NCBI GenBank assembly: GCA_023132075.1
Contig: JAGLYT010000101.1
Span: 1 to 5,965, forward strand
Direction of reading: 5' to 3'
Length of the DNA: 5,965 nt
DNA from: a bacterium
GTDB lineage: Bacteria > CBDUZB01 > JAGLHV01
Positions 1 through 5,965 of the stretch are shown piece after piece; position 1 is the first letter of the stretch; each line of letters starts with the position of its first letter. The notes under the pieces are model-generated. The model did not search any database. It saw only the letters and a program-made list of their open reading frames with translations, and had not been told where the DNA came from. A program made the position numbers and the translations under genes.

Positions 1-1104
1 AACATTCTCTACCTCTCTTGCATTACCCGGCCAACTGTAGTTCATCAATACATCCATAGCCTCTGGAGAAACCCCTTTTATATTCTTACCTGACTCTCGA
101 TTAAACTTTTGAAGAAAATAGTTTACTAAAAGTGGGACATCCTCTTTATGTTCACGCAAGGGGGGTATCTTGACAGAGACCACATTTAAGCGATAGTACA
201 AGTCTTCCCTGAGTGAACCGTCCTCCAGTGCTTTCTTTACACCACGATTAGTGGCTGCTATAACCCTCACATCTATCTTAATAGTTTTTACCCCGCCTAC
301 CCGCTCAAATTCTTTTTCCTGTAGTACTCTTAATAATTTGACTTGCAGCATCGGACTCAGCTCAATAATCTCATCCAAGAAAATAGTACCCCCATTAGCT
401 AGTTCAAACTTGCCTGGTTTATTGGCTACCGCATCGGTGAAAGCACCTTTAACATGCCCAAATAATTCACTCTCCAAAAGACCTTCTGGGAAAGCAGCAC
501 AGTTTACATGAATAAAGGGTTTCTCTTTTCTGGAGCTATTAAAATGAAGAGCCCGTGCCACCAGCGTTTTCCCAGTACCGGTTTCTCCCTGGATAAGAAC
601 AGTAGCCTTGGTATTGGCTACCTCTCTTAGTATCTTGTATACCCCTTGGATTTGGGGACTTTTGCCTATAATATTATCTAACTTGTATTTTTCTTCTAAT
701 TCTCCTCGCAGATATCTATTTTCCCTGACTAAACTTTTCATCTTGAGAGCATTAGCTATAATTATTTTCATTTCATCTTTTTCAAATGGTTTCAATAAAT
801 AATCATGAGCTCCTTCTTTCATTGCTTTTACTGCCGTTTCCACACTCCCATAAGCAGTCATTAAAATAACTTCACACTTGAGAAAATGTGCTTTTACGTA
901 CTCCAGCAATTCAATTCCGCCAATTTCTCCCATTACCAGATCAGTAAGAACAATATTATAATAGGCATCGTTTTTTATTTTCCACAATGCATCCTCTCCG
1001 TTTTCTGCCGTTTCAACGTCATATCCATCGCCTATCAGACATTCGGCACAACCATTTCGAATATTACTATCATCATCAACAACCAATATTTTTTCCTTTC
1101 CCAT
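1..1104 (-). CDS. NtrC-family sigma-54-dependent response regulator (3' end cut off by window)
   Basis: This is a two-component response regulator that should activate sigma-54 promoters when phosphorylated. The 368 visible residues begin with a receiver domain (about 4-120): acidic residues D10-D12, phospho-acceptor D55 (LTDLVM), T83 and K105 (KPF). A charged linker follows, then the AAA+ sigma-54 interaction domain from about residue 143. That domain has Walker A GETGTGKT (173-180), a GAFTGA-loop variant GAFTDA (220-225), Walker B GTIFLDE (239-245), the arginine-finger region REDLYYRLN (299-307) and sensor II WPGNAREVEN (358-367). The frame is open to the left edge, so the expected Fis-type helix-turn-helix is not visible. 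The ATG at 1104 is chosen because an AGGGG Shine-Dalgarno lies 5 bases upstream and an in-frame stop occurs at 1122-1120. The likely partner is the histidine kinase just upstream. Family assignment is very secure; the target genes are unknown. Confidence 0.96.
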   Translation of the reverse strand, partial: MGKEKILVVDDDSNIRNGCAECLIGDGYDVETAENGEDALWKIKNDAYYNIVLTDLVMGEIGGIELLEYVKAHFLKCEVILMTAYGSVETAVKAMKEGAHDYLLKPFEKDEMKIIIANALKMKSLVRENRYLRGELEEKYKLDNIIGKSPQIQGVYKILREVANTKATVLIQGETGTGKTLVARALHFNSSRKEKPFIHVNCAAFPEGLLESELFGHVKGAFTDAVANKPGKFELANGGTIFLDEIIELSPMLQVKLLRVLQEKEFERVGGVKTIKIDVRVIAATNRGVKKALEDGSLREDLYYRLNVVSVKIPPLREHKEDVPLLVNYFLQKFNRESGKNIKGVSPEAMDVLMNYSWPGNAREVENV

Positions 1105-1114
1105 ATCTTCCCCT
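1105..1114 (-). promoter_or_regulatory. Ribosome binding site of the response regulator
   Basis: On the minus strand the bases before the ATG read AGGGGAAGAT. The AGGGG core (1114-1110) is 5 bases from the start codon. This fixes the start, because the frame upstream closes at a TAA (1122-1120). Confidence 0.75.
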
Positions 1115-1174
1115 TTTAGTTAATTATCTTTTAATATGGCTTTACTATTAAATACAATTTCATGCCTATTGATA

Positions 1175-1202
1175 ATTATATAATAAACTTAACAAAAATC
1201 AA
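1175..1202 (-). promoter_or_regulatory. Possible sigma-70 type promoter for the response regulator
   Basis: On the minus strand, TTGATT (1202-1197) is followed after 16 bases by a perfect TATAAT (1180-1175). Transcription would begin near 1168, leaving a leader of roughly 65 bases before the ATG at 1104. The site lies just after the kinase stop codon, in the longest gene-free gap of the window (103 bases). The -35 match is only 4 of 6 and the region is extremely AT-rich, so a chance match is possible. If real, it would let the regulator be made independently of the upstream genes. Confidence 0.35.
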
Positions 1203-1207
1203 AACTT

Positions 1208-2626
1208 TTATTTTACCTTCGGCAATGTAAAATAAAAAGTACTTCCTTTTCCCAAGATACTTTCTACCCAGATTTCCCCTCTATGAAGTTGCACTATGGC
1301 TTTAACAGTTGCCAGCCCCAAACCGGTTCCTTTGTGTCCTTTTATTTTATTCTTTACACCTCTAACCTGTTTAAACTTATCAAATATTTTTTCTAAGTCT
1401 TCGGGAGGAACCCCCATACCGTTATCACTTATGCTGACTTGTAAATATTCCGAAATATTTTGAATTTCAATACTTATTATCCCTTTTTCCGGAGTAAATT
1501 TAATTGCATTACTTAATAGATTATTTAATATCTGCCGTATCTTATTTTGGTCCGCAGATATCACCGGTATGTTTTCCTGAATTTTTGAGTAAATTTTTAT
1601 ATTTTTTTCATCGGCTTGAATGTTAAACAATTGTATTGTTTCTTGAAGTATCGTTGTCATATTCAAGGGTTCCTTAATAAGTTCCATTTTACCTCTTTCT
1701 ATTTTAGCAATATCTAAAAGATCATTAATAAAACTATTTAATCGTTTAGAACTATTTTTCATTATATTTAAAAAGTTTCTTTGTTTTTCGGTAAGCTCCC
1801 CTGTTGCACCCTTAAAAAAAAGATCAATATACATCATTATGGAAGTTAACGGCGAACGTAATTCGTGGGTTACGCTGGAAACAAAGTCCTGTTTCATCTG
1901 GTCTAATTCTTTCAACTGAAATGCCATTAGATTAAATTCTTTGGCTAAAGCTCCCAATTCATCTTTATTATTAACTTCAATAATCGTATCTAATTTCCCT
2001 TTGCCAATCATTTTTGCCCCGGAAGTTAATTTTTTAATCGGCCTGGTCAGCGTTTGAGCCAGGATTAATGAACCTAATATTCCGATTATTAAACCAACAA
2101 GAGTAATACCAAAAATCCGTTTACCTGTTTGAAAAACAGTTTCTTTTATTGCCTTGTTTAATTCTTCCCGGGAAAATCCAATACGGGCAATACCGGATTT
2201 TTTCCGTTCCATAAATACAGGAAGAGCATAATCGGTTATCACTTTTCCTTTTTTATTTTGATAGGATTGAATAAAGAGTTTCTCCGTTTTAATTGCTTTT
2301 ATTCCTACAATAGTCTTATCTGTTTCCCCTAAACGATGAATATCTGTATGAGCCAGTATTTTGCCATCGACCCCGGAAAATATGACATAAACAATTTTCT
2401 TATTGTGAACAAGAAAGTTAATATAATTAAGAAGAAGAATTTGGTCTTTAGTGATCAAATATTCTTTACTCACCTGAACTAATCCATCAACAAGACTTAC
2501 CTGATTTTCTTTTAATTGATTAATCATATATCGCCGCTCGGCAATAAACCAACAAATACTTACCCCTGAAATAATAAACACTACCAATAAGGTAGCTAAA
2601 AAACTAAACTTTGATTTTAATTTCAA
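1208..2626 (-). CDS. Membrane sensor histidine kinase (Cache-like sensor, HAMP, HisKA, HATPase)
   Basis: A 472-residue inner-membrane kinase that should sense a signal outside the membrane and phosphorylate a response regulator. Order: TM1 (about 8-28); a periplasmic sensor region (about 29-169) with a Cache-like stretch VIFSGVDGKILAHTD (81-95); TM2 (about 171-193); HAMP (about 191-245) with the typical LTRPI; HisKA with phospho-accepting H254 in VTHELRSPL; then the HATPase with N-box N369/N373, G1 DNGMG (401-405), F-box F415/F418 and G2 GTGLGL (433-438). All catalytic motifs are intact. The start is TTG at 2626, supported by AGGGAG 8 bases upstream; the next in-frame Met (34) would remove TM1. 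It follows the PorV-TPR gene by 5 bases, so translation is probably coupled. The NtrC-type regulator downstream is the likely partner. The ligand is unknown; the Cache assignment is by pattern only. Confidence 0.95.
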   Translation of the reverse strand: MKLKSKFSFLATLLVVFIISGVSICWFIAERRYMINQLKENQVSLVDGLVQVSKEYLITKDQILLLNYINFLVHNKKIVYVIFSGVDGKILAHTDIHRLGETDKTIVGIKAIKTEKLFIQSYQNKKGKVITDYALPVFMERKKSGIARIGFSREELNKAIKETVFQTGKRIFGITLVGLIIGILGSLILAQTLTRPIKKLTSGAKMIGKGKLDTIIEVNNKDELGALAKEFNLMAFQLKELDQMKQDFVSSVTHELRSPLTSIMMYIDLFFKGATGELTEKQRNFLNIMKNSSKRLNSFINDLLDIAKIERGKMELIKEPLNMTTILQETIQLFNIQADEKNIKIYSKIQENIPVISADQNKIRQILNNLLSNAIKFTPEKGIISIEIQNISEYLQVSISDNGMGVPPEDLEKIFDKFKQVRGVKNKIKGHKGTGLGLATVKAIVQLHRGEIWVESILGKGSTFYFTLPKVK

Positions 2627-2631
2627 TACTA

Positions 2632-4731
2632 TTACTCCCTATGATTTTGCTCCAATTCTGTTTGTGCTCTTTTTAAATTTTTTCCGGCCATTTCCAAATC
2701 AGGATTAAGAACCAAGGCTTTTTCCCACAATTTAATCGCCTGTTTCAAATTACCTTTACTGTATTGAACTAACCCCTGCTTATTGTATTCATTAGATTGG
2801 GTATTATTAATCTTTTTTATTTTATCCTGAATTTCCTTTAAATAATTTGATGCTAATTCGTTTTGCGAATCCAATTCAAGCACTTCTTTAAATTTACTCA
2901 TTGCTTCCAATAATCTGTTTTCTTTATAAAGCACTATTGCCTCCCGGCAACAATCACTACTGAGTTTTTTGTTAATCTGAGCCATATAATCAATTGTTTT
3001 TGAATGCCTGGGATTTAAAGCTAACACCTTCTTGAACTCTATAAGGGCTTTGTTCCATTTCAGTTTTTGATACATATATAATCCTTTCCTGAAATACAAA
3101 TCGGCCATTTTTCTTTTGCTTTGCTTTATATAAAATGATACTTTTTTATACTTAGGATTTACCGACAACACCTTTTTGAATTCGTGAAGTGCATTTACAA
3201 AATGCTTTTCTTTATAAAGATATATTCCTTTCTCATAACGCCGCTTTATTATTTGCGCTTTCTTAACTTCTTTAATTTTTCGTTGTCTTTCTTTGATTAT
3301 AGCAATGTATTCCCGGGCCTGCGTATAATTAGTATCAAGGGTCAAAACTTTATTAAATTCCCCCGTTGCCTCAACATATTTACCGTTCTCATAATACTCA
3401 AATCCTTTGTCAAAAAAAGATTTTATAACTTCTTTAAATCTCTTTTCCATTTTAACCAGATATTCTTTTGCCTCTTGATGTCCGGGAACAAGTTCAAGAA
3501 TATTTTCAAATTCCGCCCGGGCACGAATCATTTCTCCGTCATGATAATATCTCTTTCCCTTGCTCAAATATTCATCAATACTTGTTAAGGTAATTACTTC
3601 TTCCACTTTCACCCGTGTACGGGCAAGCAACTCCAATGCCCTTTCGTGCCCCGGAGCAACAGCTAAAATGTTTTTAAATTCTTTGTGTGCATTAAGTAAA
3701 TCCCCTCTTAAAAAGTATTTTTTTCCCCGCAAAAAAGATTCTTCAATGTTTTTTTCAATTTGAGTGTTTTCGTAATTTCGGCCAAAACGAAAAGAAATGC
3801 TGATTTTATGGCCGTCATCAAAATCCTCTTTAGATAAAAAGGCATAATCTAAATTCAACCCTTTAACCCTAAATCCTAATCCTAATCTTAACCCGTTAGT
3901 TAAATCATCCCGCGATTTATAGCCTATTCGCAGGGCAATTGCATTATGCACCCAAAATTCTCCTCCCAGATTAAGAAAAAAATCGTTATCCCGGGGAAAA
4001 TTAAAATCCAAAGCCGTAGTTAAATCATTACCAAACAATTCATGTTTCCACGCTCCCCCCACTTTTATATTTAGAGGAAGCTCATCCTCATCATCAATAA
4101 ACTTTATCGGGGATCCTATATTTTGAATATTAAGGCCGAATACCAAGGATTTTAACGGCGAAGGATATAACCAACCAATATCTACGGCATAAGCATTTAC
4201 TTTCTCATCATCCAATATTTCCTGAAAAATCTTAAAATTAATACCCCCATCAAGCTTACCGATTAATCGGCGGCCATATGCTAAACTAAAAGCAAAATCG
4301 TGAAAATATAGTTCTCCCGTTTTTACTCCCCAGGGATCATACCCCTCAATACCGCCGACATTCAAAAAAGAAACGCTTGCTCCTAACCCGCCTTTAAGTA
4401 CTTTTACCGGTTGAACATAGGCAAGAAACTCATATCTGATTTCCTCTCCCCTTTCATTATGCATTAGAGTTACTTCATTATGCTCAATTCCGGAAAGGCC
4501 TGCCGGATTCCAATAGATAAGATTGGCATCATCAGCAACCGCTACAAACGCCCCTCCCAAAGCAACCGGCCTTGCCCCTATTTCCATTTTCAGAAAATTT
4601 GCTCCTGTCGTACCCGGTGAAGAAGCAAAAAGATTATAAGGAATAAAACAAAATATACTAAAAAAAATCAAAAAACAACCTGCATTTTTTTGGTCGGATA
4701 TTATTTTTTTGACCCTTCTTATTCCTTTCAC
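2632..4731 (-). CDS. PorV/PorQ-like outer-membrane barrel fused to seven TPR-like repeats
   Basis: A 699-residue envelope protein. Residues 1-36 look like a long signal peptide: basic n-region, hydrophobic core at about 19-35, probable cleavage after A36. Next comes the PorV/PorQ (UPF0164) hallmark at about 52-79: GARPVALGGAFVAVADDA and then IYWNPAGL. From there to about residue 318 is a series of alternating, glycine-rich amphipathic strands ending in ISISFRFG, as expected of an outer-membrane barrel. Residues 330-690 form seven TPR-like units. PorV in Bacteroidetes is a type IX secretion component that binds cargo C-terminal domains; whether this protein does so is inference. Both ends of such a barrel should face the periplasm, which would put the TPR part there. 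The GTG start at 4731 is backed by GAGGAG 7 bases upstream. It lies 35 bases after a gene encoding a sorting-type C-terminal domain and 5 bases before the kinase. Confidence 0.88.
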   Translation of the reverse strand: MKGIRRVKKIISDQKNAGCFLIFFSIFCFIPYNLFASSPGTTGANFLKMEIGARPVALGGAFVAVADDANLIYWNPAGLSGIEHNEVTLMHNERGEEIRYEFLAYVQPVKVLKGGLGASVSFLNVGGIEGYDPWGVKTGELYFHDFAFSLAYGRRLIGKLDGGINFKIFQEILDDEKVNAYAVDIGWLYPSPLKSLVFGLNIQNIGSPIKFIDDEDELPLNIKVGGAWKHELFGNDLTTALDFNFPRDNDFFLNLGGEFWVHNAIALRIGYKSRDDLTNGLRLGLGFRVKGLNLDYAFLSKEDFDDGHKISISFRFGRNYENTQIEKNIEESFLRGKKYFLRGDLLNAHKEFKNILAVAPGHERALELLARTRVKVEEVITLTSIDEYLSKGKRYYHDGEMIRARAEFENILELVPGHQEAKEYLVKMEKRFKEVIKSFFDKGFEYYENGKYVEATGEFNKVLTLDTNYTQAREYIAIIKERQRKIKEVKKAQIIKRRYEKGIYLYKEKHFVNALHEFKKVLSVNPKYKKVSFYIKQSKRKMADLYFRKGLYMYQKLKWNKALIEFKKVLALNPRHSKTIDYMAQINKKLSSDCCREAIVLYKENRLLEAMSKFKEVLELDSQNELASNYLKEIQDKIKKINNTQSNEYNKQGLVQYSKGNLKQAIKLWEKALVLNPDLEMAGKNLKRAQTELEQNHRE
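2635..2640 (-). promoter_or_regulatory. Ribosome binding site of the histidine kinase, inside the preceding gene
   Basis: The minus strand reads AGGGAG, then TAATAGTA, then TTG. The Shine-Dalgarno is made of the final Arg and Glu codons (AGG GAG) of the PorV-TPR gene, whose TAA stop follows at once. Spacing to the TTG start is 8 bases. This arrangement supports both the unusual TTG start and translational coupling of the two genes. Confidence 0.8.
2647..3750 (-). repeat. Array of seven TPR-like units within the PorV-like protein
   Basis: Seven degenerate protein repeats occupy about residues 328-695. Each has the TPR pattern G-x3-Y ... A-x2-EF-x3-L-x2-P followed by a helix. Anchor positions (Gly or equivalent) are near residues 336, 392, 443, 502, 550, 598 (Ala) and 653. 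The spacing is 48-59 residues rather than 34, so each unit seems to carry an extra basic or charged helix. TPRs usually form binding surfaces for other proteins. DNA-level similarity between units looks low, so this is an old array, not a recent tandem duplication. Confidence 0.8.
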
Positions 4732-4738
4732 TTTTTAA

Positions 4739-4744
4739 CTCCTC
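4739..4744 (-). promoter_or_regulatory. Ribosome binding site of the PorV-TPR gene
   Basis: GAGGAG on the minus strand is 7 bases from the GTG start at 4731. It is the strongest Shine-Dalgarno in the window and decides the non-ATG start. It lies in the 35-base gap after the upstream gene's TAA; no stem-loop terminator is visible there, which fits co-transcription. Confidence 0.8.
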
Positions 4745-4766
4745 AAAAAATTAACTGCCGGAACTG

Positions 4767-5030
4767 TTATTTGACAATCATCAACTTTCCTTTTTTACTT
4801 TGTTTTTCGTTTTTAATTAAATAAAGATACACCCCGCTCGCCAATTTTTCACCATGGTCATTGGTAACATCCCAGGACAAAATAGTGTCTCCGGAAGTAT
4901 GTTCAATTTTCTTTACCAACTCACCGTTGAGAGTAAAAATTCTTATCGTAGCCATTGGTGATAAATTAACAAAAATAATTTCACTATCCCCCCGGCTTGG
5001 TTTAAACGGTACGGGAAAAGCATAGGCATA
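4767..5030 (-). other. Region encoding the putative C-terminal sorting domain
   Basis: The last 88 or so residues match the layout of the FlgD Ig-like/T9SS type A family: an aromatic-Pro-x-Pro-Phe opening, a Leu-Asn-Gly-Glu-Leu-Val turn, a Trp-Asp strand, and an Ala-Ser-Gly-Val-Tyr strand with a lysine-rich end. The two families are hard to tell apart by eye. The adjacent PorV-like gene favours the export reading. Confidence 0.65.
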
Positions 5031-5965
5031 AAACAAATCACTGTATGATGACCCGGCAAGGGCAAAAACAGAGGTATGGATACTGGAAGCAGAAACCGTA
5101 TTTGCTTGTGAATCAACTACTGAATTAGCTAACCTTACCCAAAGATTCGAATTTTCATCTAATCTATACATTTGTAAGGTTCCTTCCCGAACCGGAGGCA
5201 TAGTACCATCCACTATTCCATCTGCAGGAGCAACATCGTTATAAGATAATGTTACGGTTATGGGCAAATTAAAGTTGTCTTTTAAAATCCCCCTGGCACT
5301 ATTAAAAGTATTTATTCGGGTTATAGTATCCTCTAAAATAGAATTAAATGGATCATCGTCTAATTTAAATTTATCATTAGCTTGAAGAATATTACTTAAT
5401 TCCGTACATTGCGAACCGGGATCAATTACAAAGAAAAAATCCACAGACAAACCGGAGGGTAAAACTGATAATCTGGTTTCCTCACCCCAGCTTAGTACCG
5501 TATTATTTTTGGTGTAATCAATTATAGTAGTAAAAGTAAACCGTTCTTCCGGTAAAGAGTTGCCGATCGTATCAGTAGCTTCGGAGGTAATGGTAACCTG
5601 GTAAGTAAAATTTTTCTTCAGGCCAGAATCAGGAGTAAAAAATAATTTAAAATTATCCGTATCATAAGAAACCACCCCGGAAATTAGTTCATCAATCTCT
5701 TGCCCATCTTTATCCCTAATCCCTTTAATGCTGAACGCTCCTTTAGTCTTTTCCTCATTCATCCTTTCATTGAAACTTATCTGAATAACAACATCGGGGC
5801 TAACCCCGTTCTCTTTATCCTGCGGTAAACATGATAACACATAAGGACACACAGTGTCTATTCCTTCAAACGTTCCGCTGATAGTCCCGGTATCAACACA
5901 AACATTGCCTAATAAACCATCAGTAATAGCAGTAATACTGCCGGATACAGTAATAGTATCCCCTA
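4767..5965 (-). CDS. Secreted multidomain protein with Big_5 Ig domain and T9SS/FlgD-like C-terminal domain (5' end beyond window)
   Basis: The frame is open from the right edge, giving 398 residues of a longer protein. Its true start is outside the window; the GTG at 5852 is internal because coding-like sequence continues upstream without a stop. Numbering from the first full codon (5963): residues 1-37 are Thr/Gly-rich beta-type sequence. About 45-149 resemble Big_5, with NGVSPDVVIQISFNERMN and later FFTPDSGLKKNFTYQVTI. About 155-305 form a beta-rich region containing NLWVRL and IHTSVFALAG that I cannot name. About 312-398 are a FlgD Ig/T9SS type A-like tail: FPVPFKPS, ATIRIFTLNGELVKKI, LSWDVTN, ASGVYLYLI and a basic end KKGKLMIVK. 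Such tails direct export and surface attachment in type IX systems. The neighbouring PorV-like gene fits that role. The protein's own activity is unknown, and no catalytic domain is visible. Confidence 0.85.
   Translation of the reverse strand, partial: GDTITVSGSITAITDGLLGNVCVDTGTISGTFEGIDTVCPYVLSCLPQDKENGVSPDVVIQISFNERMNEEKTKGAFSIKGIRDKDGQEIDELISGVVSYDTDNFKLFFTPDSGLKKNFTYQVTITSEATDTIGNSLPEERFTFTTIIDYTKNNTVLSWGEETRLSVLPSGLSVDFFFVIDPGSQCTELSNILQANDKFKLDDDPFNSILEDTITRINTFNSARGILKDNFNLPITVTLSYNDVAPADGIVDGTMPPVREGTLQMYRLDENSNLWVRLANSVVDSQANTVSASSIHTSVFALAGSSYSDLFYAYAFPVPFKPSRGDSEIIFVNLSPMATIRIFTLNGELVKKIEHTSGDTILSWDVTNDHGEKLASGVYLYLIKNEKQSKKGKLMIVK

Noticed and set aside
251-1119. Plus-strand open frames opposite the response regulator (251-511, 608-802, 886-1119)
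   Set aside because: They lie antisense to well-conserved receiver and AAA+ motifs, and their translations are low-complexity Ser/Ile/Phe-rich with no recognisable domain.
1105-1207. Sigma-54 (-24/-12) promoter controlling the regulator
   Set aside because: No GG-N10-GC arrangement was found on the minus strand of this gap.
3184-3763. Plus-strand open frames opposite the TPR array
   Set aside because: Their Phe/Leu/Ile-rich translations are what Lys/Glu-rich TPR codons give on the opposite strand. No Shine-Dalgarno or domain supports them.
3872-3889. Tandem AATCCT-like hexamers
   Set aside because: They encode alternating Leu-Gly/Arg residues of a barrel strand (residues 281-287), so the repeat is explained by the protein.
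4741-4766. CCGG-centred sequence in the gap before the PorV-TPR gene as a terminator
   Set aside because: Only the 4-base CCGG is self-complementary; the flanks AACTG and GAACTG are direct, not inverted, so no stable hairpin forms.
5850-5852. GTG as the start of the secreted protein
   Set aside because: The same frame continues without a stop to the right edge with beta-type Thr/Gly-rich sequence, and no signal peptide follows this GTG. The gene is therefore cut by the window.

Overview
The window is AT-rich and gene-dense, and every gene I can support is on the minus strand. It suggests a Gram-negative (two-membrane) bacterium: there is an outer-membrane beta-barrel protein of the PorV/PorQ (UPF0164) type, a secreted protein with a C-terminal sorting-type domain, and a sigma-54 type activator. 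This mix of a PorV-like barrel, TPR repeats, a Big_5 domain and a FlgD/T9SS-like tail is common in uncultivated candidate phyla of the FCB/Omnitrophica/WOR-3 kind. No marker here fixes the taxon, so that placement is only inference.

Read in the direction of transcription (right to left), four genes lie head to tail. (1) Positions 5965-4767: the C-terminal part of a secreted multidomain protein. Its N-terminus lies beyond the right edge. It has a Big_5-type Ig domain, a central beta-rich region and a FlgD/T9SS type A-like C-terminal domain. (2) After 35 bases, 4731-2632: a signal peptide, a PorV/PorQ-like barrel and seven TPR-like units in one 699-residue protein, with a GTG start. (3) After 5 bases, 2626-1208: a membrane sensor histidine kinase with a TTG start, whose Shine-Dalgarno lies in the last codons of the gene before it. 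(4) After 103 bases, 1104 to the left edge: an NtrC-family response regulator with receiver and AAA+ domains. Its DNA-binding C-terminus is cut off.

The likely logic is an envelope and secretion cluster with its own two-component regulator. In Bacteroidetes, PorV is the outer-membrane component of the type IX secretion system that receives cargo carrying a C-terminal sorting domain, so a PorV-like gene directly beside a gene encoding such a domain suggests a carrier and client. The kinase and regulator could control this operon or a wider regulon through sigma-54, but no target promoter is visible here. No RNA genes, CRISPR arrays, insertion sequences or convincing intrinsic terminators were seen. 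No gene-free stretch exceeds 103 bases.
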